Assembly: GCA_963575745.1 (NCBI GenBank)
Contig: CAUYUJ010001303.1
Location: 519,542 to 583,541 of the forward strand
Length of the DNA: 64,000 nucleotides
Reading direction: 5' to 3'
Origin: Prorocentrum cordatum
Taxonomy: Eukaryota; Sar; Dinophyceae; Prorocentrales; Prorocentraceae
How positions within the stretch are numbered: position 1 is the first letter of the stretch; every line of letters starts with the position of its first letter. A model generated the notes under the pieces. The model saw nothing but the letters and a program-made list of their open reading frames with translations, had not been told where the DNA came from and searched no databases. The position numbers and the translations under genes were made by a program. Of the stretch, positions 53,080 to 63,854 are shown in pieces.

Positions 53080-53310
53080 GATTGCAGCGCGCACCTTGCA
53101 TCGCGCACCTTGCACGCGTCGGCTGCTTCACAAAGAATGCGCCCTATAGGCTGCGCAACGTCAGGTGCACCGCATGTAGCGCGCCGCATAGATGGCGCAA
53201 TATTGGGGGGTGGGGGGGGGGCACGTAGAGTCCACGACAGAGATTGCACCGCGTAGATGTCACCGCATAGGTTGCAGCACATGGCTTGCACCACGTATAT
53301 TGCACCGCAT
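53080..53310. repeat. TTGCACCGCGTA-type tandem units
   Basis: Degenerate units of about 17-20 bp (GCACCTTGCA, TTGCACCGCGTAGATG, TTGCACCACGTATA); related units at 63440-63735. Confidence 0.6.
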
Positions 53311-53473
53311 ATTGTCAACCAGGAATCACTGTTTAGGCCCGCGTCGGCGAACTTTTTTCATGGTTTTTCCCAGCGTAGCTCGCGCGGCACCGAAACGCCG
53401 ACGGACCCGCGATCAAATCACGGGTAAGTCACAACGTCGACGATGAGGTGGGTACTGATCAAATCTGCTCGGT

Positions 53474-54041
53474 TCACATTTGACCAGATGCTATGTCCTC
53501 GCCGCCAAACGCAGCCTCGAGCTTCCAGCGCGCGATGATGGTTGCATGATTGCCATCAATGTTTGAGTGCAGCCTCACTTGTGCAACGCTAAACGAACCG
53601 CCGCCCTCTGCAACCAATGCAAAGTCATGCTGATCGCAAGTGTCGAACTCGCTGAAACGGCCGGTGATCAATTCGGACAGCTCTCTGGGGACAAACCAAT
53701 AACTTCCTTCGCGAATGCGGTTTCGCGCCTGCTGGCGGCCCCTGGGCCCACCGGGCCAACGTCAAAATAGAGAGCGCCCGTGCCAATATGCGATGTCAGC
53801 TTGTGGTCTGTTACCTCATATAGTATGCCTTTCATTTCTTTGCCTCAATTGTTCGTATCGGTCGCGCGCCACTTGGGGGCGCGATGGAAACGCTCGCGCG
53901 CTTAGCAATTGAACAGCATGCCCTATGCATCAAGGTTTCTGCCGCCATGCAGCACCCAATGCAATCAAGCCAACCCTCGAGGGGCATGTCGCGCATGATA
54001 ATGGCTGGGTCGTGAATCCCCACCAGCCCATCCAGAAACGA
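53474..54041 (-). pseudogene. unrecognised protein, frameshifted 3' part
   Basis: The minus strand reads SFLDGLVGIHDPAIIMRDMP, then CSIAKRASVSIAPPSGARP ending in EAKK. A one-base gap in an A run then leads to MKGILYEVTDHKLTSHIGTG and ALYFDVGPVGPG. Near 53740 a second shift leads to GSYWFVPRELSELITGRFSE, FDTCDQHDFALVAEGGG and a natural-looking end FGGEDIASGQM with TGA. Codon content is far better than chance, but I do not recognise the family. Its 5' edge coincides with the left arm of the large inverted repeat, suggesting the repeat lies in an intron. Confidence 0.5.
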
Positions 54042-55070
54042 CGCCCAGAGGAATAGCCTGGATCAGGGAAGTGGGCAGCACGCAGAGGAAGCCATTCTGA
54101 GACATCTTGGGATATCTCGAGCCATCTTGGAGGTCATCTTGCGCCCCCCCAGGCGCTCTTGGAGTTATCTTGATCAGCGCCCCCCCCCCCCCCCCCCCAA
54201 GGGGCCAACGTGCGGCTATAACCTTTGTGAAGCCAATGATTTGGCATTCTCGCCGAGGCCTCTTGGAGCATCTCGGGCGCCTCTGGGGTGGCCCCTTGGG
54301 GCCTCTTGGGGGCCCCGGCGGCCTCTGGGCCCCATCTTGGGGCCATCCAGGGGCTTATCGGGGCCCCCGGGGCGCTTCTTGGGGCCTTCTTGAAGGATAC
54401 CGATTAAACAACAGGAGGGCATTAATTCGCGCCCCCCCCCTTCAAACAAGGAAGCCAACGTGGCCAAAACCATCGTGCAACCAATGAGTTTGGCTTCCGC
54501 GTCGAAGCCGTTTTGGCATTCTCGCCGAGGCCTCTGGGGGCAGCTCGGGCGCCTCTGGGGGGGTCTTTTGGGGCCTCTCGTGGGTCTGTTCGGGCCCCCC
54601 TGGGGGCATCTTGGGCCCATATTGTGGCCATCCTGGGGCCTCTCGGGGCCATCTTGGGGCAGCGCTTAGCGCGCCCCCCCCCCCCCCCCCAAAAAAAAAA
54701 AAAGGAGGCCAACGTGAGGCAACAATCCTGGTAAAACCTATGATTTTGGCTTCCTCGCCGCGGCCGTTGTGGCATTCTCGCAGAGGCCTCTCGGGACATC
54801 TTGGGCGCCTCTGGGGGGCCTCGGGGCCCCATCGGGGGCCTCTTGGGGGCCTCCTGGTGGCTCCTTGGAGCCGTCGTGGGGCCATCTATGGGCCTGCCGG
54901 GGCCCCCTGGGCGCCTCCCGCGGAATTCTTGGAAGATGATTAATGGAGAGGGGGGCGCAAATTGGCCCTCAAGGGGCCAACATGGGGCCATAACCTTACT
55001 GTAATCAATGATTGTGGCTCCCTCGCCAGGGCCGTCTCGGGCGCCCCGACGACTCGCGGAGCCCCCTGCC

Positions 55071-55074
<4 letters not shown>

Positions 55075-55102
<28 letters not shown>
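55075..55102. repeat. 28-base T run
   Basis: Uninterrupted T (poly-A on the minus strand) inside the left arm; the right arm has no matching A run. Confidence 0.9.
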
Positions 55103-55107
<5 letters not shown>

Positions 55108-55264
55108 GGGGGATGGGCACCTCCCCGAAGGGGAAGAAGGAGGGGTGGAAGAGGAAACTCCTTAAACCACAGACGCCCAGAGGGCTGGCGGGATTCCCTG
55201 CAGGGGTTCAGGGGCGACCGAGGGGTTTATTAAGTCAGCTGGCGAGCCCTTTGATATCCGTTCA

Positions 55265-55266
<2 letters not shown>

Positions 55267-55296
<30 letters not shown>
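55267..55296. repeat. 30-base C run
   Basis: Uninterrupted C on the plus strand in the spacer of the inverted repeat. Confidence 0.9.
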
Positions 55297-55532
55297 TACA
55301 AAGCAGCGTCGGTGGCATTTGGGATTTGGGGCCCTCAGGGGGGCTTGCGGCCCCAGCGCGCGCAGGTGGGCACTGGGGAACAAAAAAGCAACGCCATTGT
55401 TTCAAACGCAAACATAGAACTGCGTGGCGTCACTAGCACATAGAACTTTGTGGCGCCACGCGCGTCGCCGACGATGCCCCGGCACCGGCGCCTGCCTCGC
55501 AGGCGCCCCGCTCCTCATCATCCGGCCCGACA

Positions 55533-55564
<32 letters not shown>

Positions 55565-57199
55565 CAATCCCATCGCAATGGCAAGTAATCGGCGCGTCGA
55601 CGCACGTCGCGCGGCACGGGCGCGCGCGCGCCCCTTCCAAGCAACTCGCCAGGGCCCCTGACTTGACCACGGGGCGCCAAGAATGCGCGACGCGCTGAAA
55701 ACTTAGGCGCGAGCCATTCAAGACCCCAGGCAGCGGTGAAACGCGCTAGGAATGTCCGAACCGCAGCGGTCAGCACATCTGATGCGACAGCCCCCCTGTT
55801 CGCGGACCTGACAGAATCCACGACGTCGGACAACGCGACAGACGCCGCGCAGGCATCGTTGCAGGTGCTCGACTGCAGTAACACCCGCTGCACGAAGAGA
55901 GCTAGCACGCCTGACATAGCACGAAGCCCACTCATGCCCTGAGAGCCCCTCGAGAGGGGGCGCGATGGCCCCGAGGGTCTGCCCCATGATGGCCCTAATA
56001 CCCGCCCCATGATGGCCCCGATGGCTTGCCATATGCCCCGGAATGAGCCCCCGAGAAGTCCTACCAGCCCTCTGGGAGTCGGTGGTTCAGGGAGTTTCCT
56101 CTTCCACCCCTCCTTCCCATTCGGGCTTACCCCTCCCCCTACCCCCTCCCCGTGGACCTTGGCAGGGGGCCCCGCGAGTCGCCAGGGCGCCCAAAACGGC
56201 TTCGGCGAGGAAGCCGCCATCATTGCTTGCGCTGAAGTGTTGGCCCCATTTTGGTATCCTGGGGGGGGGGCTAATTGACGCTCCCCTCTCGCATGATCGA
56301 TCTCCAAGATGGCCCCGAGAAGCGCGCGGGAGGCCCCGGGGGATCCCGCGGCGGCCCCAAGAGGCTCCCAAGAGGCCCCCCGGAGGCCTCCAATAGACCC
56401 CCAATAGGGCCTAACCGACCTCCCAGAGGCGCCAAAGATGCCCCAAGAGGCCCCGGCGAGAGCGCCAACACGGCCGCGGCGAGGATGCCACAATCATTCG
56501 TTTTACCAAGGTACTGGCCCCATTTTGGCCTCCTGGGGCGGGGGGCGCTATTACTGCCCCCCTCTCGTTTGATCGATCTCCTCCGAGATGGCCCCAAGGG
56601 GCGCCCGCGAGGCCCCGAGAGATCCCGGGGCGGCCCCAAGACGGCCCCACGAGGCGCCCAAGAGACCCCCCAGAGGCACCCAATATGCTCCACGAGGCCT
56701 CGGCGAGAATGCCGCAACGGACTCGGCGAGGAAGCCGCAGTCATTGGTTTTACAATGGTTTTGGCTCATTGTGGCCTCCTGGGAGGGGGGGGGGGGCGCT
56801 ACTCAATCCCCCCTCGCGTTTGATCGATATCCTCCCAGATGGCCCCAAGAGGCGCCCAGGAGGGCCCGAGAGGCCCCAAGATGGCCCCACGATGACCCCA
56901 ATATGCACCCAAGAGGCCCCCGGGGGGGCCCGGACAAACCCCCGAGATGGCCCAAGAGACCCCCCCAGAGGCACCCAAGATGCTCCGAGTGGCCTCGGCG
57001 AGAATGCCAAATCATTGGTTGCACGAAGGTTTTAACAACATGTTGGCGTCTTGTGGGGGAGCGTTGATTAAGATGACTCCAAGAGCGCCTGGGGGAGCCC
57101 AAGGTGACCTCCAAGATGGCGTCGTTGGCGTGCTGCCCACTTCCATGATCCAGGCAATCCCTTTGAGCGTCGTTTCTGGATGGGCTGGTGGAGATTCGC

Positions 57200-57496
57200 G
57201 AAGCGTCAACAAGTCACCAGACGCCCCGACAAGCCCCCCCCAGGAGCCATCGCGGCATCACCCGGTGCCATCGTTGCACCGCACATGCATCTGGTTTCTG
57301 TTCCAACCAAGGTGGCGGGATGTGCCGACTGCCTGTGAAATTGGCAACGTGTTGTTTTCCCCCAGCAAGGCGGGCGGAATTGCAGACCCATCCTGCATTC
57401 CCCAGTGCTGCGCGCATTGCGCCACCGACTACTCAAACATACACGCTGGCGGTGGTAACTCGGCAGCCTGCGCGTATCCAGACCACCCTCGCCCCA

Positions 57497-57528
<32 letters not shown>

Positions 57529-57636
57529 ACGTCGTCGTCGTCTCATCCCACTCCCGCTCAGCCTAGCGCAGCGCGCTGGTGTCGTCATCCAAAGCGCTGC
57601 TCGGCGGCGGGCGTACCAGTCGCGCCCGTCGTCCTC
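57200..57636. other. unassigned
   Basis: No confident gene; both strands have open frames with some Cys (57280-57480). A GTCGTC run lies at 57497-57543. Confidence 0.25.
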
Positions 57637-58458
57637 TCAGTACTGATCCTCATCACCAACATCCGCATCATCGTCAGCCTTGCGATTCGCACTCTCGTAG
57701 GCCTGCTGCTCCCGCAATTCGATTATTGGCCGAATCCATGTGATATCGGCCCACTCGTTGGCAAGGCTCATGGACTTGTCCCACTCGTAGGCCCTGATTG
57801 CCAAGATGTTCTTGATGCAGCGTTCCCCCCCATCCCGCGTTGGTCTTGCCGCCCTTGCCGCTCTGGTTGGTGATGCCCTTGGCGCCCTTGCTGCCATCCT
57901 CGGACGTCGCGCTACCGGCGGCAACGCGTGCCTCCTCGAGGCGGTTGAGCCCCTCAATCTGCGCATCGAGCTCAGCGGTCTGCTTGTCCTTGGCCGCGAT
58001 CCGCGCGTCGACGCGGGCGCGCGCCCAGCTGTGGTGGGGCTCGACCACGAGGCCCCGCCATCCCTTCTTGGCCCAGAAAGGGACATGCAGCCTGACCTGG
58101 CTTGGGCCGGCCTCGCAGCACAACGCGTAGATATGCCCAGGCCCCGCGTCGAACAGCGTGTCGGCGATGTACCAGCCCTCCGCGTTCGTCGTCGTCTTGT
58201 AGAATAAGAATAGCTGCTTCGAGTTGGCTCCGTTGCTCGGCTCCTGCCGATGCACGCTGTAGCCTGACGGGTCCGAGCCGACCATCCAGTAGGTGCTTGG
58301 CGGTTCTCCAGCGTCTGGCAAATATCTGGGCCCTAGTACTCCACGGCCGCGAGGACTGCCTCGTTCGAGATGCTGGCTGCCATGGCGTCGCAGAAACGGG
58401 TGTCGAACTGCCCGCGCGCAGACTACAGCACGTCACACTCGGTCTTCGCTTTCTTCAT
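57637..58458 (-). pseudogene. unrecognised protein fragment with conserved-looking core
   Basis: From the ATG at 58458: MKKAKTECDVL, TAG, SARGQFDTRFCDAMAASISN, EAVLAAVEY, TAG. After a shift comes PSTYWMVGSDPSGYSVHRQE, LFLFYKTTTNAEGWYIADTL and VRLHVPFWAKKGWRGLVVEP. A one-base shift in a seven-G run (about 57826-57832) then leads to CIKNILAIRAYEWDKSMSLA, NEWADITWIRPIIELREQQA and the end DVGDEDQY. The Tyr/Trp/Phe-rich core resembles a domain I have seen in dinoflagellate proteins but cannot name. A pseudogene, or a gene with assembly indels. Confidence 0.5.
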
Positions 58459-59363
58459 GCGCGGGGGGATCGAATCTGGCGGGCGCGGCCCCGCCGCCCT
58501 CAAGCTGATGCGAGGCGCCGCGGGCGACTCCGTGGGCCACTGCTGAAGCGACCGCGGCGGGTGTGCCAACGGGCTGGCACCGCTCGCCATGTCACTTGCG
58601 GGCACGCCCGCGCCCGAGGCTCGCACCTCGCACGCACAGCGCCCGACGCAGTCGATCGAGCCCGAAACGGCTATGTAGGATGAGAGGGAGGTCCACCATG
58701 CCCATCGGGGCGCACGTGGCCTTGCTTTTCTGAGATGAATCCCACCAGCCAACTGGGCGCAAGTGGTCTCGCAGGCCCCACGAGCCCAACAGGGCTAATG
58801 CGAATGTTACATGCTAGATTCCATGATGTGCCATGATATGATAGCGCTGTGGTGCGCTATGCCATGCTACGCTATAGCTATGTCATGCTAGTGCTATTCG
58901 GTGCAGTCTACACAGTGCAGTCGATGCCTCCCTGCGGGTGCCATGTGCACAATTCTTAAAAAAGGGGCTCAAGCACTTTGTTGCGGAATCTGGTGTCCAC
59001 TGCTTCAGTGCATATGGCCTTCGGGCCCTCGGGGCTACATGCGGCGCTCGTCGCCCAGATCGTGCCCGCCATGCTATCCATGCGGGGAGCTGTGGGTCAG
59101 AGTTTTTTCGGGCCAGCGCTCTTCGGGGCCTCTCGGTGCCCTCTTGGAAACTGGTTGGGGCCCTCTTGGGGCATTCGGTAACGCCCCGACGAGCTCTGTT
59201 CCAGATCTCTGCGGGCAAGAGCTATTGGGGGCCATCCTGGCGCTCTCTTGGAGACCCATTGGGGTCCTCTTGCCGGGGCCTTCTTGGGGCCCTCTTCAGA
59301 CATGTGCGAAATGCTTTTTCGATTGTGGCCGATCGATGCTTCGCGTTCGTTCAGTGCTCGATC
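58459..59363. other. unassigned between minus-strand coding blocks
   Basis: CATGCTAnG-like short repeats at 58800-58910 and CTTGGGGCC-type units at 59120-59300; no gene. Confidence 0.35.
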
Positions 59364-60569
59364 TCATATGCATTGCATCCTACTGGGGGCGCTGCCCCGT
59401 CCATCCGCGCCCCCGCCCATCGATGTCGCGATGCTCAGACGGAGAGGGCGGGCGCGCGGAGGGCGAGCTCGCTGGGGGAGATGGCGAGGGCGAGATTGAT
59501 GACCCAACGGGGGGGGCCGAGTGGAATTTTGGACATCGGTGACGATGGCCAGGCTGGGAGCGACGATGACGCGGGCGGTTTCAAGGGCGAGCTGGGGCAC
59601 ATTTTCACAGCCGGCGGCGCGACGCGTGCAACCGTCATGGCGATGCCGACGACGACGGGAGGCGGTGGTGAGACATCGCGATGGTGATGGTGGCGACGTT
59701 GTGTTGGTGGCTGCGCCATGCCCTGACCGCCACCACGCCCCCCTTCGACGCAAAACGCACCCCGCGCGGCGAATGTCCATGTATCGGGCGTTCGCCCGTG
59801 GACGTGCCCCCCCAGCGCGCCGGGGCATAAAGCGTAAGCTTGGGTAGTATACGCGCCGCCGGCGCGGGTCACATGGCATCAGCGCCATTTGCGCGATATC
59901 AGGGCCAGCGCCAATTGCGCCATCATGACTCAACGCCTCAGCTAAGGCAGCCGCTGCGCCCCCAGGCGCGATAAAGAACTTGCGCTTCTTGGCGCCGCCG
60001 CTCATGATGTAGAACTTCTCGCCGTGCTTGCTCGCGCCCTTCGGCGTCGAGAGGTTCCGCTCAACGCAGGGCTCGCCCCGCGCGGGCGCGTCCATGTTGC
60101 CCGCGGCCGCGGGGGGCATGTCGCGCGCGACGCTCAGTTGGTCACGCGGGCGCGCGCAGCGCAACGCGGCGATGTCCGCATCGTCGACCCTGGTGGTGAT
60201 GGCGTCGGGATGGCCGCGCGTGGCGCGGGCATGGCTGCGGCCAACGCGGGGCGAGGCCTTGTCCTTCCAGGGCCTGCGTGAGCCTGGCTGTGCCTCGACC
60301 TTCTCGAGCGTGGCAGCGGGGAACAGCTGGCACCTCCGCGCGCCGTCGGCAAGCCGCGACGAAGCTTGCTTCACGTTCCGCTTCCTGATGAGGTCCTTCA
60401 AAGCTACGCTGCTGGAAACCACCCGCGAGCCCTCTGGTGGGTCGCCATGCGAGCTGAGATTGCGCACGGCGCGTTGCAGGCTTCGGTTGCGAGAGTTGAT
60501 CTTCGCGAATATCACGCCGCTGCTCATTGAGGTCGCGCCATGGTTAAGGAACTTCACTGTGAGTGGCAT
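59364..60569 (-). CDS. unrecognised protein, first half likely coding
   Basis: From the ATG at 60569 a 401-codon frame opens MPLTVKFLNHGATSMSSGVI, FAKINSRNRSLQRAVRNLSS and VVSSSVALKDLIRKRNVKQA, and later VERNLSTPKGASKHGEKFYI and FIAPGGAAAALAEALSHDGA. This part is not low complexity. The last 130 codons are Arg/Pro-rich and may be downstream DNA read by chance; the open frame also continues 17 codons upstream of the ATG. No family recognised. Same strand as its neighbours, as expected in a unidirectional dinoflagellate block. Confidence 0.4.
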   Translation of the reverse strand: MPLTVKFLNHGATSMSSGVIFAKINSRNRSLQRAVRNLSSHGDPPEGSRVVSSSVALKDLIRKRNVKQASSRLADGARRCQLFPAATLEKVEAQPGSRRPWKDKASPRVGRSHARATRGHPDAITTRVDDADIAALRCARPRDQLSVARDMPPAAAGNMDAPARGEPCVERNLSTPKGASKHGEKFYIMSGGAKKRKFFIAPGGAAAALAEALSHDGAIGAGPDIAQMALMPCDPRRRRVYYPSLRFMPRRAGGARPRANARYMDIRRAGCVLRRRGAWWRSGHGAATNTTSPPSPSRCLTTASRRRRHRHDGCTRRAAGCENVPQLALETARVIVAPSLAIVTDVQNSTRPPPLGHQSRPRHLPQRARPPRARPLRLSIATSMGGGADGRGSAPSRMQCI

Positions 60570-61239
60570 GCCGTCGGCGACCCCGACGTCGACCGCTACC
60601 GCGCGCGCGTGTGCTTGCACCCCGCGTTGCTAGCCAGTGCGGCTAACAGACGGCACCTGATTCAGCGCTGGCGCTAAGGGCGCCGCGGCGCCCTGAGCCG
60701 GCACGCGGCTATAATGGTGATGGCGGCGCGGGATGCGGCGGCGATGAAGCCCCAGTAGGGGCCTATCAGATGACCCCAAGACGACACCAGGGGAACCCCA
60801 ATAGGAGAGGGCCCCACGAGGCGAGGCGCTTGGGCCGCAGAAGGGGCGACGCTAATTCAGAGCCCCCGCCCCTTGATCAGCAACAACGCTGGCAACAACA
60901 ATGCGTTGAAGCAGGTTAGCTTATCGGGGTGCACCCTCATGATGCGTTTGGTCCAAGGTGGCGCCAATCTAGATTCAGGGAGCCCGGGGGCGTGCTGGGC
61001 GTCATTTCGCGCGGCCCAGGGCCGCCCTGAGAGGGCCTCCGAGACGGACCCGATACCCCATCATGATGAGGATTAGGAGGATGAGGAGGTTGGGGATAGG
61101 AGGTTGGCGGTAGTGTTTGACTATGGCGCGGTGCGCTGTGCCCGGAATAGCCATTCAATGCGCGATGCATTGGCGGGAATGGCGGCATGCATCGGCGCTG
61201 CACGGGAGCGTCGCGCACTGTTCAGACTCCACGCGCGCC
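60570..61239. other. unassigned between minus-strand coding blocks
   Basis: 60750-60860 contains GCCCCAAGACGACACCAGG-like units resembling those of the 54-57 kb inverted repeat; no gene. Confidence 0.35.
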
Positions 61240-63357
61240 TCACCTCTTGAGGCATGCCAACGTCTCGTGAGCCTTGATCGCCTTCGTGGTGTTGCACAAG
61301 CACGGGGTTGACGCGCCGTGGTGGTCAATGATCTTGGTGCGCATGTTGACGGCTTTGGTCTCCTCTGATGTCTTCCCCACCAGAAGGCGCTCATGCCGTG
61401 CGAGGCGTCGATCTCCGCCGTGGCAGGCTGCCTGGTGGGCTTGATCGCGAAGTACTCTTGCTGGCCCGCGCCGTCCTTGCCGTTTCCCAATGGCCCCGCG
61501 GGCTTCTTGGTGGAGATATTGGACAGCGGCGCCATCGGAGCGAGGGCGAGGGCGCCCTGCTTGAACCCCCCCTGGGTCATGACCACGTCGGGGCATCTGA
61601 AAAGCTTCAGGTCATCATGGGCCTCGTATATCTCGTGGATGGCGATGAATAGCCCCGCCTTAATCCAGTCGATAGCCCACGCGTGCACGGTGTCTGCTCT
61701 CGCCGTCAACCCAACGCATGGGCAGCGCACTCCCGTTGCACAGCGACCGCTTACCCAGAAACTCCTCCACTGCGATCGAAAACGCGATCCCCCTCTGCGC
61801 GCCCACGTAACCCAACGCCTGCTGCAGCTGGACCCCATCGGCGAACCCGAGTAGCTTCAGGAGGCCCTCAGGGTCCCCCGCGGCGTCCTTCTTGATCACT
61901 ACGCAGCCCGGGCGGAAACCACTATGCGAGCAGATCCAGACAGGGTCCTCGTGATCCTGCATATCTGCAACGGCCTTTTGTTTTTTGGACGGCGTTGCGC
62001 TGGCATCGGCGTCCTCCACACTATTCAAGTAGCCGGCCTTTTTCCGGGCGGACTCCCATGAGTCGCACGCGACCTCCGGCCCGACGGCTGCGGTGAGTTC
62101 ATCGAGGAACTGCGACTGGATATCGGGCAATTCCATCGCTCTTTCGTCTTCGCCTTGCGCCCCCTTGTCGCATGTGCGACCAAGGGGGCCCAATTCGTCG
62201 TCTGACTTGAGCTTCTCTCCGTCCTTCATGCAATTAACGATGATTGCAGCGGCCCTGAGGGGTTCCTCCGCACTCAGCTGCTGTCTCCGCGTTGGCCTTG
62301 GGCGCGAGCTTCATCGCGTCGCTCCTCGACGAGAGATTGGCGATTCCGTCCTCCATGGTACTCGGCGTGAGGTTGGCCAACGCCATCGCGTTCCTGATGA
62401 GGGGGTGCTTCCCACTGCTGTCGTAGAAGGTGGTATCTGCCACAGCCTTCCAGAAGCCCCTGGGAAGGCGCCCCCCCCCGCGCCCCCCCTTCTCCGCCCC
62501 CGCCCGCGACCGACAGCGCGCGATTGGCCAGCCGCGGGCATGGATCGTCGCTGACCCCGCCCAAACACGACGCGCCCAGCGCGTGCGCAACCCGTGATCA
62601 TATAACGCATCGCCGAGCAGATTATCCATCGCCGACGGGAGGCCGATCGCACCGCTTCAAGGCGCGGGGGCGCGGGGGCGCGGGGGGTGCCCCTCCGACA
62701 GCCTCGTGCCCAATACCACAGTGGCGTGAAACTGCGCGGCCACCTTGCCGATCAACTGAACGTGGGCGGCGCCAGCCCCTCCAGCGTTGATCCGAACAAT
62801 CTTAATGGGCTTTTCCACGCAGGGGGAGCGCGGACGCCCCATGGATCGCGCGGGCTCTTGCGCCATCTCTTCCAGGTTATCGTGCGCCTGGTCCCCGTCC
62901 TTCAGATGCTCCGCCATTATCTGCGCGGCCCCCACCTCCGGGGCGCCACGTGGTCGTTTGCATTGAGTGCCTTCTGCGCGAGATCGGCGTGCCGAGGGCG
63001 CTCCCGTCCGCGACCGCGGATCTGATCCACCAGCCCCGCCCGTCCTGGACCATGGGCTTGGAGACTCGCGCCAGCCCGATGGGCCTGGCGCGGGCTGAGC
63101 CCGAGGCCGAACCTGCGCCTCGGGTGCGCGAAGAAATGCGCAGGGCTGTCATTCTTCAGAAGCCTGATTAGGCGCTCTCCCTTGAGAGCCCCGGTTGTCT
63201 CCCAGAAGGTCGCGTTGGCGCCGTCGGAGCTGGGCTGCTGCCCCCTCGCCATGCGCTCGTCGATGCGCTTCTGTGTTGGGTTTGCGCGGGCAGCGCGCCC
63301 GCCATGAATGCTGACCACGAACGAAGTATCGAAGCGATATATGCAGCTGAATACAGC
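61240..63357 (-). pseudogene. large unrecognised protein gene, multiply frameshifted
   Basis: About 2.1 kb of minus-strand coding potential, read in order: FVVSIHGGRAARANPTQKRI, ATFWETTGALKGERLIRLLK, GWWIRSAVADGSALG, ALNANDHVAP, QIMAEHLKDGDQAHDNLEEM, PIKIVRINAGGAGAAHVQLI, GFWKAVADTTFYDSSGKHPL, STMEDGIANLSSRSDAMKLA, AAAIIVNCMKDGEKLKSDDE, QSQFLDELTAAVGPEVACDS, QQALGYVGAQRGIAFSIAVE, AWAIDWIKAGLFIAIHEIYE, NMRTKIIDHHGASTPCLCNT and a natural end AHETLACLKR with TGA. At least seven one-base shifts separate these pieces, several in G or C runs. No intron is needed. I do not know the family; the length, about 690 residues if joined, suggests a real ancestral gene. Confidence 0.6.
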
Positions 63358-63439
63358 TCAGCGTCGAAGCGCTGCTTGGGCCAACTCGGCTACGGTGAAG
63401 CCCTGGCATGCGACAATGGGGCTCATGTTAGCCAGCGTG

Positions 63440-63735
63440 GGTCCCAACCGACGGCGTATTGTACCATTTGCACTGATATCTATGTTGCGAGGTATGTGGG
63501 GCGCCCTATGTCGCGCAATATGCGTGGTGCCACCTACGCGGCACAATCGATGTGATGCAACCTGCGCTGCGCGGTGCCACCCGTGGTGCAATCTATGTGG
63601 CGCCGCCGGCGTGGCGCAAATTGTTTGGTGCGATCGATATGATGTAGGATATGTGGTGTATAAACTATGCTGTGCAATATATGCGGTGCGGCGCATGTGG
63701 TGCGTTCGATGTGGTGCAACATATGTGGTGCAATC
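63440..63735. repeat. TATGTGGTGCAAT tandem units
   Basis: Degenerate units of about 18-22 bp with TGTGGTGCAA(T/C) cores, related to 53080-53310. Confidence 0.65.
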
Positions 63736-63854
63736 CATTTTGGCCGTCTTGAAGCTGTCCTCCCCACTGCCCGCGCGAACGGCCCACCCTCCCACCCGCA
63801 ACTTGGCCGCGAGACCTTAAGACAACACCGTGACGGCGGGTGCCAGATGGCACT

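Larger units (their letters stand above)
54010..57199. repeat. 3.2-kb imperfect inverted repeat of roughly 240-bp tandem units
   Basis: The left arm (about 54010-55215) and right arm (about 56020-57199) are reverse complements with many differences. Outer landmarks: CACCAGCCCATCCAGAAACG at 54020 against CGTTTCTGGATGGGCTGGTG at 57170, and GTGGGCAGCACGC at 54071 against GCGTGCTGCCCAC at 57128. Each arm holds about four units with AAGATGGCCCCAAGAGGC, GCCTCGGCGAGAATGCC and ATCATTGGTT motifs. The spacer carries a 30-C run and a TATATA run. Confidence 0.7.

Noticed and set aside
51919-53256. 445-codon plus-strand frame
   Set aside because: Ala/Arg/Gly text from GGCGGC DNA and poly-G; all frames are open by composition.
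55402-56493. 363-codon minus-strand frame
   Set aside because: It spans the spacer and one arm of the inverted repeat, includes a TATATA-encoded Tyr/Ile run, and has no domain.
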